Source of the DNA: Lysobacterales bacterium
GTDB lineage: Bacteria; Pseudomonadota; Gammaproteobacteria; Xanthomonadales; Xanthomonadaceae
Length of the DNA: 64,000 bases
Assembly (NCBI GenBank): GCA_019510125.1
Contig: JAEKKX010000016.1
Location: 88,347 to 152,346 of the forward strand
Reading direction: 5' to 3'
Numbering within the stretch: the first letter of the stretch is position 1; each line of letters opens with the position of its first letter. This document shows, piece after piece, positions 1 through 8,106 of this stretch. A program made the position numbers and the translations under genes. Below the pieces are notes generated by a model. The model was not told the origin of the DNA and did no database searches. It saw only the letters and a list, made by a program, of their open reading frames with translations.

Positions 1-95
1 AGCCGATGATCATGATCGTCATCGGCGTGCTCGTCGGCAGCATGGTCGTCGGCATGTACCTGCCGATCTTCAAGCTCGCCGCCGTGGTCGGCTGA
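1..95 (+). CDS. pilC: PilC C-terminal end (type IV pilus inner-membrane platform protein), partial
   Basis: Only the last 30 codons are present; the gene enters from the left edge, with its frame beginning at base 3 and the TGA at 93-95. The visible residues form a hydrophobic helix ending in MYLPIFKLAAVVG, the usual C-terminus of GspF/PilC platform proteins, in which the last transmembrane helix is followed by a short MYLPIF-type tail. PilC anchors pilus assembly in the inner membrane. The call is supported by pilD starting 18 bp downstream, the standard pilB-pilC-pilD order. The fragment is too short to judge integrity. Confidence 0.8.
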   Translation, partial: PMIMIVIGVLVGSMVVGMYLPIFKLAAVVG

Positions 96-113
96 CGGCC
101 GACCACGCGAGAG

Positions 114-977
114 ATGGCATTCCTCGACCAGAATCCGGCGATCGGTTATCCGATCGCCGCCAGCCTCGGGCTGCTCGTCGGCAGTTTCCTGAACGTGGTG
201 ATCCTGCGCCTGCCCAAGCGGCTGGAGTGGGACTGGCGCCGCTACGCCCGCGAGGAGCTCGGCCAGACCGACCTCTACGAACCGCCGCCGCCCGGCATCG
301 TGGTCGAACCCTCGCACTGCCCGCACTGCGGTCACCGGCTGTCGTGGTACGAGAACATCCCGGTGTTCAGTTGGCTGGCCCTGCGCGGCCGCTGCCGGAG
401 CTGCAAGGCGCCGATCTCGATCCAGTACCCCGCCGTCGAACTGCTGACCATGCTGCTGGTGCTGGCCTGCGTCTGGCGCTTCGGCTTCGGCTGGCAGGGC
501 TTCGGCGCCGCGCTCGTGAGCTGTTTCCTCGTCGCCGGGTCGGGCATCGATCTGCGCACCCACACCCTGCCCGACCAGATCACGCTGGTGCTGCTGTGGC
601 TGGGCCTGATCGCCAGCGTCGACAACCTGTTCGTGCCGGCCAAGGCCGCCATCGCCGGCGCCGTGCTCGGCTATCTCTCGCTGTACAGCGTCAACTGGGT
701 GTTCAAGCAGATCCGCGGCAAGACCGGCATGGGCGACGGCGATTTCAAGCTGCTGGCCGCGCTTGGGGCCTGGTGCGGCTACAAGGCGCTGCTGCCGATC
801 GTGCTGATCTCGTCGTTCGTCGGCGCGATCCTCGGCTCGCTGTTCCTGCTGTGGAAGGGCCGCGACCGCGACACCGAGATCCCCTTCGGCCCCTATCTCG
901 CGATCGCCGGCTGGATCGTGTTCCTGTGGGGCGACACGATCATCGAGACTTACCTGCACCTCAGCGGGATCCGCTGA
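114..977 (+). CDS. pilD: Type IV prepilin peptidase/N-methyltransferase PilD
   Basis: 287 residues, full length for the family. This inner-membrane aspartic protease cleaves the leader of type IV prepilins and type II secretion pseudopilins and methylates the new N-terminus. Visible hallmarks: the cytoplasmic zinc-binding cysteine pairs CPHC (about residues 69-72) and CRSC (94-97), a hydrophobic N-terminal segment, and the two catalytic aspartates in GIDLRTHTLPD (about D146) and GMGDGDFK (about D208), with further hydrophobic segments between and after them. The ATG at 114 follows a GAGAG-like site. It sits between pilC and coaE (4 bp gap), the common gammaproteobacterial arrangement. Confidence 0.96.
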   Translation: MAFLDQNPAIGYPIAASLGLLVGSFLNVVILRLPKRLEWDWRRYAREELGQTDLYEPPPPGIVVEPSHCPHCGHRLSWYENIPVFSWLALRGRCRSCKAPISIQYPAVELLTMLLVLACVWRFGFGWQGFGAALVSCFLVAGSGIDLRTHTLPDQITLVLLWLGLIASVDNLFVPAKAAIAGAVLGYLSLYSVNWVFKQIRGKTGMGDGDFKLLAALGAWCGYKALLPIVLISSFVGAILGSLFLLWKGRDRDTEIPFGPYLAIAGWIVFLWGDTIIETYLHLSGIR

Positions 978-981
978 TCCG

Positions 982-1596
982 ATGGCGACCTACCGCATCG
1001 GCCTGACTGGCGGCATCGCCTCGGGCAAGTCCGCGGTCGCCAGCGCGTTCGAGACCCTGGGGATCGTCGTCGCCGACGCCGACCTCGCCGCGCGCGACGC
1101 GGTGGCGCCCGGCAGCGACGGCCTCGCCGAAGTGGTCGCCGCGTTCGGTCCGGACGTGCTGTCGGCGGACGGCAGCCTCGACCGCGCCGCGATGCGCCGC
1201 CGCATCTTCGGCGACGACGACGCCCGCCGCCGCCTCGAAGCCATCGTCCACCCGCGCGTGCGCGAAACGCTCGCCCGGACCTGCGAGCGCGCGACCAGCC
1301 CGTACGCGATCGCCGCGATCCCGCTGCTCGCCGAAGTCGGCGGCCGGGACGCCTATCCGTGGCTGCAGCGCATCCTGGTGGTCGATGTCCCGGTCGAACT
1401 GCAGCGCGCCCGGCTCCTCGCCCGCGACGGCATCGACGACGCCCTCGCCGACCGCATGATCGCCGCGCAGGCCACCCGCGCCCGACGGCTGGCGATCGCG
1501 GACGACGTGGTCGTCAATGCCGGCACGCTCGACGACCTGAAGCGCGAGGTCGTGGCCCTGGACGCACGGTTCCGATCGCTGGCCGCCGCGGCCTGA
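982..1596 (+). CDS. coaE: Dephospho-CoA kinase
   Basis: 204 residues, normal length. It catalyses the last step of coenzyme A synthesis, ATP-dependent phosphorylation of the 3'-hydroxyl of dephospho-CoA, in the cytosol. The N-terminus carries the P-loop [11 protein letters not shown] (about residues 7-17), followed by an Asp-rich DADLAARD segment; HPRVRETL and the IPLLAEVGG stretch are also typical of CoaE. The start at 982 is 4 bp after the pilD stop, so the two are probably co-transcribed. Nothing abnormal is visible. Confidence 0.96.
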   Translation: MATYRIGLTGGIASGKSAVASAFETLGIVVADADLAARDAVAPGSDGLAEVVAAFGPDVLSADGSLDRAAMRRRIFGDDDARRRLEAIVHPRVRETLARTCERATSPYAIAAIPLLAEVGGRDAYPWLQRILVVDVPVELQRARLLARDGIDDALADRMIAAQATRARRLAIADDVVVNAGTLDDLKREVVALDARFRSLAAAA

Positions 1597-1643
1597 ACCC
1601 GATCCCGGCCGTCATCCCCGACACCCTGCCGACCTCGCCTCCC

Positions 1644-1814
1644 ATGCCCCGCGGCGTCCGAAAAGCCGACCTGCCGACGAAGCTGTGCGCCGCCTGCGGC
1701 CGCCCGTTCGCCTGGCGCAAGAAATGGGAGCGGGACTGGGCGAACGTCAGGTTCTGTTCGGATCGCTGCAGACGCGACAAGGCGAACATCCCGCCACCGG
1801 GCCCACCGGGCTGA
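1644..1814 (+). CDS. DUF2256 family small zinc-ribbon protein
   Basis: 56 residues. The sequence begins [20 protein letters not shown] and has CAAC followed by FCSDRC, i.e. a CxxC...CxxxC arrangement expected to bind one zinc ion, with the conserved [12 protein letters not shown] stretch between. That combination matches the DUF2256 family of about 50-residue bacterial proteins of unknown function. It follows coaE by 47 bp on the same strand and may be the last gene of the pilus/coaE transcript. The C-terminus is Pro/Gly-rich. The function is unknown; the family assignment is from the motif only. Confidence 0.85.
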   Translation: MPRGVRKADLPTKLCAACGRPFAWRKKWERDWANVRFCSDRCRRDKANIPPPGPPG

Positions 1815-1928
1815 GACCGGACGGCGGCGGCCGCGGACGGGGGCGATCGCCGGGCCTCCCGGTCGCCATCATGCGGCCGGCGATAGGCCCTATCATTCGC
1901 TCCACGATCCCGGTCCGGACGCCGCCCC

Positions 1929-2984
1929 TTGCTTCGCAATCTCCATCTGCTGCGCGCCCTCGCCGCGCTGGGCGTCGTCTATTTCCACATCACCTCGACG
2001 GCGGGGCTGGACCTGGCCTGGGATGTCGGCAGCCGCGGCGTGGACGTGTTCTTCGTGATCAGCGGGTTCATCATCGCGTACATCGGCGCGAAGAAACCCG
2101 AACACTTCTTCGTGCGCCGCCTGATCCGCATCGTGCCGTTCTACTGGGCGGCGACACTGGTCGTCTTCACCGCGGCGACCGCGCTGCCGCAGTTCTTCCG
2201 CAGCACCGACGCCAGCCTGCAGCACCTCCTGCCCTCACTGCTGTTCATCCCCCATCTGTCCGCCAGCGGCGAGGTGCAGCCGACCCTGATCCTCGGCTGG
2301 TCGCTGAATTTCGAGATGTACTTCTACGTGCTGTTCGCGCTGGCACTGCTGCTCTCGACGCGCTGGGCGCCGGTCCTGTGCGTCGCCGGCATCGTCGCCG
2401 TGGTCGTCATCGGCAAACTCCTCGGCCCCGTCTCGACCGCCTTCGATTTCTACGCCCGCACCACCAGCCTCGAATTCTGCTACGGCATCGGCGTGTACTA
2501 CGTCCTCGCCTGGTGCGAGCGGCGCAAGGCCATCCTCGCGGACAGCACTGCGCTGAAGCTCCTCGTCGTACTGGCCGTGATCGCCAGCATCGTCGCGATC
2601 GTGTTGTTAGAGCATGCGTACAAGGACACGGTCCCGCGGTATCTCGCCGGCGGCCTCCCGGCGGCGGTCATCGTGCTGTCCGCACTGCTGCTGGAACGGC
2701 TGTTCGGAATCTCCTCCCGCAGCCGGATCGCCTGGCTGCTCGGCGAAGCGTCCTACGTGATCTACCTGATCCATCCCTACATCGTCTTCGGCGTGCTGCG
2801 CCTGCTGCTTCCGCGAACGGGAGACCTTTCCCTCGCGATGGACGTGGTGGTGATCGCCGGCCTGCTCGCACTGACCAGCACCATCAGCATCCTGATCCAC
2901 CTGCTGTTCGAGAAACCGGTCATGGCGTTCCTGCGCAGGAAGCTGGCGCCGGATGCATCGCGGCAAACGGCTGTCGCGACATGA
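1929..2984 (+). CDS. Acyltransferase family 3 membrane protein (OafA/YrhL type)
   Basis: 351 residues read from a TTG at 1929 (MLRNLHLLRALAALGV...). The family has about ten transmembrane helices and transfers acyl groups, often acetyl, to sugars or lipids of the envelope. Diagnostic features are the N-terminal LRALAALGVVYFHI with its histidine, GVDVFFVISGFIIAY at about residues 37-51, and the following RRLIRIVPFYWAATL, the RxxRIxPxYW motif. The rest is strongly hydrophobic. No glycan genes adjoin it, so the substrate cannot be named. The TTG start is chosen because it places the first helix at the N-terminus; no ATG fits better. REP elements begin directly after the stop. Confidence 0.85.
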   Translation: MLRNLHLLRALAALGVVYFHITSTAGLDLAWDVGSRGVDVFFVISGFIIAYIGAKKPEHFFVRRLIRIVPFYWAATLVVFTAATALPQFFRSTDASLQHLLPSLLFIPHLSASGEVQPTLILGWSLNFEMYFYVLFALALLLSTRWAPVLCVAGIVAVVVIGKLLGPVSTAFDFYARTTSLEFCYGIGVYYVLAWCERRKAILADSTALKLLVVLAVIASIVAIVLLEHAYKDTVPRYLAGGLPAAVIVLSALLLERLFGISSRSRIAWLLGEASYVIYLIHPYIVFGVLRLLLPRTGDLSLAMDVVVIAGLLALTSTISILIHLLFEKPVMAFLRRKLAPDASRQTAVAT

Positions 2985-2988
2985 ATGC

Positions 2989-3114
2989 GCAGGGTGGGCT
3001 TCAGCCCACCATTGCGACACATCCGCAGCGGCGAGCGACGATCGAAAAGACACAAGGCTGCGATCATTGCCGGAAGATTCAAACGAAGGAGTGGTGGGCT
3101 GAAGCCCACCCTAC
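2989..3114 (+). repeat. REP pair 1 (two inverted hairpin repeats)
   Basis: A palindrome at 2993-3010 (two 8-base arms GGTGGGCT and AGCCCACC) and its inverted copy at 3093-3110. On the opposite strand the second copy has GTAG at the foot of the hairpin (CTAC at 3111-3114), the hallmark of bacterial REP sequences mobilised by RAYT-type transposases. The 70-bp stretch 2989-3058 recurs almost exactly at 3239-3307. The layout is that of a bacterial interspersed mosaic element. It lies just after the acyltransferase stop and could also stabilise or terminate that mRNA. Confidence 0.85.
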
Positions 3115-3238
3115 GGCCCTCATCGGTGTCTCCTTCGTCAAGGTTACACCTGCGCAGGTTTTTACTGGGTCATTACACCGATGTACGCGCCACACCATCG
3201 GAAACATCCACGCTCGGCCGTCAAAAAAACCCGGAGTC

Positions 3239-3364
3239 GCAGGGTGGGTTCAGCCCACCATTGCGACGCATACGCAGCGGCGAGCGACAATCGAAAAGAC
3301 ACAAGGCCGGCCATTGTCACGGGTATTCAATCGCCATCGCGGTGGGCTGAAGCCCACCCTACGG
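3239..3364 (+). repeat. REP pair 2, near-duplicate of REP pair 1
   Basis: The left unit 3239-3307 repeats 2989-3058 with one missing base in the palindrome (3243-3259) and a few substitutions. The right unit is an intact inverted palindrome at 3341-3358 followed by CTAC. The 124 bp between the pairs holds no gene; it has a small palindrome at 3148-3159 followed by a T-run that might be a weak terminator. A further GGATTACGCC-type patch around 3390-3415 resembles another common repeat but is degenerate. No transposase is present nearby. Confidence 0.85.
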
Positions 3365-3406
3365 GCTGCTTCACGGGTTCCATCCTGCGGATTACGCCTT
3401 ACGGCC

Positions 3407-3664
3407 CTACGGCGTTTGCGCATTTCCGTCAACAATCCCCAATGACGCCTGATGGATTTCGATCCTGTCTTCAATCATTTTTCTTGCCTTATCGCAGTCT
3501 CCATTTTCTATACTAGCATTGAGATTTTTTAGGAACAAAATTTCTCCTCGATCGCCAAGCGCAATAATATCCCCGTACTGTGAATCTTTTATAACGAAGC
3601 AACAGGCGTAGCCTATAAAAAACGCCAGGAAGGCGACGCAGGAGACCAAAGAACTCCGGCTCAT
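3407..3664 (-). CDS. Small single-pass membrane protein directly after the Rhs gene (candidate immunity protein)
   Basis: 85 residues starting MSRSSLVSCVAFLAFF. A hydrophobic segment (about residues 5-24) is followed by a roughly 60-residue soluble domain with charged stretches (NGDCDKARKMIEDRIEIHQ). The ATG at 3664 lies 2 bp after the Rhs stop, with a G-rich ribosome-binding stretch inside the end of the rhs gene, so translation is probably coupled. The base composition is much richer in A/T than the rest of the window. I do not recognise a family. Position immediately behind an Rhs variable tip, small size and foreign composition fit an immunity gene; that is inference from context. A membrane anchor would suit protection against a toxin acting outside the cytoplasm. 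Confidence 0.6.
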   Translation of the reverse strand: MSRSSLVSCVAFLAFFIGYACCFVIKDSQYGDIIALGDRGEILFLKNLNASIENGDCDKARKMIEDRIEIHQASLGIVDGNAQTP

Positions 3665-3666
3665 TT

Positions 3667-6600
3667 TCACATGCACCCCCCGCCGACAGCGCAATTTGAT
3701 GTCAGGGCTCCGCAGCTACCTTGGTAATGCGTCCAGCACCTGACACATTGGACCTTCTTGAAGTAGTTCCACCATCCCCAGTATTTTTTCGCGCAATCCA
3801 ACAAGTTTTTCTTGGCCTTCTCAAAGCACTGGTTATATGTCTCACATCCCTCAGGCTCTTCGGGAATTCCAAGCGGTTTGCAACCAAATGGTTTCCTTAC
3901 GCCATCGATTGGATCAGTGCCCTCTGGGTCGACAAGATTGAAGGGTCTGGCATAAGCGTATGCAAAAGTGGCATCTCCGCCATACAATCCAATCGGATCA
4001 CTCTCCACATACCTTCCGGTCGCCGCCTCATAATCCCGGAAGTAGTTGTAATTCAACCCACTCGCTGCGTCGTACCGCTGCCCCGGGAACCGCAGGTTGA
4101 ACACGAACTGCGTCGCGTCGCCATCCGGATCCTGGTTCGGCACCGTCGTGCCGAACGCCTCGCCCGCGAGGTCCCACTTCCACACCGTCGTGCCCGTTGT
4201 CCCGCGCGTCGGGTCGATGACTACCCGGGGCGTACCCAGCGCATCAGGCTCAACGTAGTACAGCTTCTGGCTGGCGCCCGCGCCCTCGAACACGCCCACC
4301 GGGAGGTCGCCGAACCAAATCGCCTGCTGGCTCGGCGCTGTCGCGCCGGTATTGCCGTAATCACCGACCCAGTGGCCGGCTTCGTCATAGACCGTGTACG
4401 TGTTGGTCGTGCCCAGGTACCGACGCACCTTCTCGCCGCGACCGTTGTACACGTAGTTCATCTTGATCGTGGCGCCGTCCTTGGTCTGCGTCATCCGGTT
4501 GTGGTCGCCGTAGACGAAATTCTTCGTGACCGCGCCCACAGCCTGCGTGGTGTTGCCGTTGGCGTCGTAGGTGCGCGCATTGGCGCCGATACTACTCAAT
4601 CGATGATTCGTTCCGGGATAGGTATAGGTGGTCGTCGTCCCGGACACCGTCGCACTGGTGCGGTTCCCGGTCTTGTCGTAGGCATACCCCTGCAGCACCG
4701 ACAAGGTGCTGCCGTCCTGGGTCTGGGTCAGGCGATTGAGCGCGTCGTAGCCATAGATCCGCTGCGGCGGCTCGGCTTGGTTGCCGTCACGCAGCTTCTT
4801 CAGGTTTCCGATCTCGTCGAACTCGTAGCCCACGCTCAGGCCGCCGATGTCGGCGTCCTGGACGACACCGGGCTGGTAGTTGTAATTGAGTGTGCGGTTG
4901 AGCAGGCGACCACTCCCGCTGCCATAGCGCCAGTCCGCTGCCGGACCGAACGGGTGATAGCTGACGGCGGTGATCAGCACCTGTCGCGTGCCGGCGGATG
5001 TCTTCGCGCCGATTTCGGAGACCCGGCCTTGAGCGTCGTAAAGGTAGTCGACGATGGCGCCATCGGGATAGATGGTGCTGGTCAACTGCCCGGACGTATT
5101 CCACGTGTAGCGAAGCGTGAACGCTTTGCCGTTGGTGGTCTGCACCTTGCGCACGATGCGGCCGAAGCGGTCGTAGCAGTACACCGTGTTGCCGCTGCCG
5201 TCGACGATCTTCGCAGGACGGCTAGCGGTGAAGGTCTCGCCGGCCTGGCAGGCGGCCTGGGTCGTATCCCAAGTGTAGGCCGTGTTGAGCGTCGTGGCTG
5301 TCGGATAGATGACACTCGTCAACCGATTCAGCGCGTCATACGCATAATTCGCTACCTTGCCGCGCGCATCGGTCTGGCTGACGAGGTTGCCGGCACTGTC
5401 GTAGGTGTAGCTGGTCGTACCGGTGTCGGGGCTGACCAGTTGCTTGAGATCACTGAAACCGTTGTAGGTATAGGTCGTGTTCAGCAACTTGGGATCGTTC
5501 ACCTGCACCAGATTGTCGAGCGCGTCGTAGGTGAACTTGGTCTCCGCGGCGATCCCGTTCATATCCTGAAGCGTGCGGCTGAGGCGGTTCAACGGGTCGT
5601 AGTTGTTGTCCGCGATCCGGCCCAGGGCATCGGTGGTCTGGTCGAGATTGCCGTTGGCATCGTACGTGAAACCGGTGCCATGGCTGTAGGCGTCCGTCAG
5701 CGTCTGCAACTGGCCTAGGGTGTTGTAGGCCTTCGACAACGTGCGCCGCAGGACTGCCGACGGGTCTTTCGTCTCTTCCTGCGTCCGTTGCCCGATCGCA
5801 TTCAACGTGTAGGTGATGCTGTTGCCTGCGTTGTCGGCGATGCCGGTGAGTCGCTGGGCGGCATCGTAGGTGTAACTGGTGAAGCCGCCATCGGGCTGGG
5901 TCACCTTCTTGACCAATCCGGTCGGCCAGTAATCGATGCGGGTGATGAGATCGTCCGTCTCGACAGTGTCGTTCGCGCCGCGGACCTTGCGGGCGGTCAG
6001 ACGCCCGCGGGCGTCGTATTCGAGATCCGTGACGACACTGTTCGGGTCCTTGACCTGGAGCGGACGGCCTGAACCATCGTATTTCATGGTTTCGTCCACC
6101 TGCCCGGCCGCGTTGGTCACCTTCCAGAGATCGCCCTTGCGGTACGGACAGGTCGCGGGCGCCGATGCGCACGTCGCTTCGTCGGCCATGCGATAGGCGT
6201 ATGTCGTGAGGTCGCTGACGTCGGTACGCGCACCGTCCACCGAGGTCAGCAATCCGACCAGCGGGCAGGTCCCGGCGGTGACATCCGTTTGCTCGCAGTA
6301 GGTATAGGTCGTGGTACGAGTGACGTTGGGCGTGACCGAGGGATCGGTCTGCGTCATCGTCAGGACCTGCCCGCGGCCGTTGTACGTCCAATTCATCTTT
6401 GCCTTGAGCGCACCCGTGGAATCGAGCGTCCGGCGCTCGTCCGGAAGCCGGAATGTGGCATTCCAGTCGGTCTGGATCGTGCGCTTCCTGCCGGACGCAT
6501 CATTCGCGGCCTCGACAACTTGCGTCTCCAATCCTCTGGCGTTGTAGTCGTGATCCGTCGTCACCCCGTTCCTTGTCACGACATCCAGCGAGCCATTCGC

Positions 6601-8019
6601 ATCATAGGTATACGATTCGACCTGTGTCGTGCAGCCAGTACAACTCGTTGTAGTCGACGTCACGAGGTAGACACCGTTCACTTTCGAGAATCCGAGCTCG
6701 CGTGTCGCTCCAAGCGGCAGCGTTACGGTCGCGGAATTGGCATAGTTTCGATAAACGTCTGCCCACGTGTACGATGCCGACTGGGAATCGACACCACCTG
6801 CCATGACCGTGTTCGTCGCCTGCGGGTTTCGGCCGATGGCGGAATACGAATAAGTGGTCGTCGATATCCTTTGGTTGGATTCGTCGACCTCCCCGGTCAG
6901 CACGCCTTTTGGTGAACCATTCGGCACATAGGCAACTTCGTCATAGAGGAATTGGCGACTCGTACCGCCTGGATAGTTGACCTGTGTGAGGTCCCCGTCT
7001 GTCGAGTATGTGAAGCCAAGACTTGTCCCATCAGGCAACCCTACTGAAGAGACCAGTCCATTGGTGCCGTACGAAAGCGTCAGGGCGCGACCATTCGGAT
7101 CCACCACGGACTGCAGATACCCGGAACCATCATAGGAAAGCGTCTGCTTGAATCCGGCCTTGTCATAAAGTTCCAAAAGCATTCCGCTGGAATCGTAGAC
7201 TTCCTTTTCACCCGCTGAACTCTCGAACTGCCAACCCGTGATCGTGCTTCCGCTCAGGATCGCCGTAAGCGTTCCGACACCGGGCCGATCCGCAACCCAC
7301 GTGCTCCCGGACGGCAAGAAGCGCCACTCTTTCCCATCCGGCCTGGACACATAGGCTGCGGGCGTCGCCCCTCCCGTGAAATAATCGACCCTGCGGAAAT
7401 AACTGTGCGTCCGATTGCGCCCGAATATGTTGAATTTGACGGCGCTGTAAAAATTGACACGGATGCTGTTGTAGGTGAGGGCCAGGTTGATGGGAAAGGG
7501 TCCGCCTCCCGAGAACAGTCCTAATGTCTCGTACTTGTTGCCGGTCGCCGCATTGACCGGGTCACCAAATTCCTGAGACCCCGTAGGTAGCGGGCAGCTC
7601 GGACAACCTGCATTCGGGCCTGGACGCAAGGGGTCGGCAACGTAAGGAAACGTGTTCTGGTAGTAGTTCAGATAATACTGGTCTTCCGTCTCCGGAATTG
7701 GCCAGTCAGTCCTCGCGATATGGTACTTCTGACCAATCCAGTTTGAATTGGCCGGATCTGGATGCCTGTGGCAATACAGATAAGGTGCCGAAGCCACTAG
7801 GCTTGGATCCGCTTTCGCGATTCTGAGTTCGTCATCACATTGCGCCTTGGCGGCGTATTCATCGCATTCCTGCTGGTAGCAGACACGATTGAAATACCTC
7901 TCCGTAGGCGCTGCCTGAACAGAAGCCGACCATCCCGACATCGAAACTGCAAACAGCATCTGCCACAGCGCTGCAATGACTACGCTACGACCGAGCATGT
8001 TGATCGGATGACTAGACAT
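3667..8019 (-). CDS. Secreted Rhs/YD-repeat protein with cysteine-rich variable tip
   Basis: 1450 residues from the ATG at 8019, which has AGGAG eight bases upstream. A Sec signal peptide (about residues 1-36, ending SVQA) leads to an N-terminal region with the DUF6531-like DPVNAATGNKYE motif, then some twenty YD repeats (forms of YDALNRLT, YDANGNLD), and the conserved Rhs core near the end (YDAASGLNYNYFRDYE, GRYVESDPIGLYGG, PFNLVDPEG). After DPEG comes an unrelated tip of about 85 residues with nine cysteines, ending SNCAVGGGCM. Known family behaviour: the repeats form a shell that encloses a C-terminal toxin or ligand, released by cleavage near DPxG. There is no PAAR or VgrG domain, and a signal peptide is present, so Sec export rather than type VI delivery is likely. 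The 5' third and the tip are lower in GC than neighbouring genes. Tip function is unknown. Confidence 0.92.
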   Translation of the reverse strand: MSSHPINMLGRSVVIAALWQMLFAVSMSGWSASVQAAPTERYFNRVCYQQECDEYAAKAQCDDELRIAKADPSLVASAPYLYCHRHPDPANSNWIGQKYHIARTDWPIPETEDQYYLNYYQNTFPYVADPLRPGPNAGCPSCPLPTGSQEFGDPVNAATGNKYETLGLFSGGGPFPINLALTYNSIRVNFYSAVKFNIFGRNRTHSYFRRVDYFTGGATPAAYVSRPDGKEWRFLPSGSTWVADRPGVGTLTAILSGSTITGWQFESSAGEKEVYDSSGMLLELYDKAGFKQTLSYDGSGYLQSVVDPNGRALTLSYGTNGLVSSVGLPDGTSLGFTYSTDGDLTQVNYPGGTSRQFLYDEVAYVPNGSPKGVLTGEVDESNQRISTTTYSYSAIGRNPQATNTVMAGGVDSQSASYTWADVYRNYANSATVTLPLGATRELGFSKVNGVYLVTSTTTSCTGCTTQVESYTYDANGSLDVVTRNGVTTDHDYNARGLETQVVEAANDASGRKRTIQTDWNATFRLPDERRTLDSTGALKAKMNWTYNGRGQVLTMTQTDPSVTPNVTRTTTYTYCEQTDVTAGTCPLVGLLTSVDGARTDVSDLTTYAYRMADEATCASAPATCPYRKGDLWKVTNAAGQVDETMKYDGSGRPLQVKDPNSVVTDLEYDARGRLTARKVRGANDTVETDDLITRIDYWPTGLVKKVTQPDGGFTSYTYDAAQRLTGIADNAGNSITYTLNAIGQRTQEETKDPSAVLRRTLSKAYNTLGQLQTLTDAYSHGTGFTYDANGNLDQTTDALGRIADNNYDPLNRLSRTLQDMNGIAAETKFTYDALDNLVQVNDPKLLNTTYTYNGFSDLKQLVSPDTGTTSYTYDSAGNLVSQTDARGKVANYAYDALNRLTSVIYPTATTLNTAYTWDTTQAACQAGETFTASRPAKIVDGSGNTVYCYDRFGRIVRKVQTTNGKAFTLRYTWNTSGQLTSTIYPDGAIVDYLYDAQGRVSEIGAKTSAGTRQVLITAVSYHPFGPAADWRYGSGSGRLLNRTLNYNYQPGVVQDADIGGLSVGYEFDEIGNLKKLRDGNQAEPPQRIYGYDALNRLTQTQDGSTLSVLQGYAYDKTGNRTSATVSGTTTTYTYPGTNHRLSSIGANARTYDANGNTTQAVGAVTKNFVYGDHNRMTQTKDGATIKMNYVYNGRGEKVRRYLGTTNTYTVYDEAGHWVGDYGNTGATAPSQQAIWFGDLPVGVFEGAGASQKLYYVEPDALGTPRVVIDPTRGTTGTTVWKWDLAGEAFGTTVPNQDPDGDATQFVFNLRFPGQRYDAASGLNYNYFRDYEAATGRYVESDPIGLYGGDATFAYAYARPFNLVDPEGTDPIDGVRKPFGCKPLGIPEEPEGCETYNQCFEKAKKNLLDCAKKYWGWWNYFKKVQCVRCWTHYQGSCGALTSNCAVGGGCM

Positions 8020-8106
8020 ATCCATGTCTCCTAGTTGCATCGCACCATTCAGTACGTGCTTCAACCCTAGCACAAAGGTACTGCGTGACTAGACTTATCT
8101 GCTCCT

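Noticed and set aside
2989..3364. Possible CRISPR array
   Set aside because: The repeats are palindromic, occur as inverted pairs with unequal spacing and lack multiple uniform spacers; no cas genes are present. They are REP elements.
3721..5718. A 665-codon plus-strand frame inside rhs
   Set aside because: It mirrors the YD repeats on the other strand, and its translation has no independent motif or start signal.
3407..8019. Whether the rhs region is part of a prophage or transposon
   Set aside because: No integrase, transposase, terminal repeats or tRNA attachment site were seen at either end; only composition and REP elements suggest mobility.
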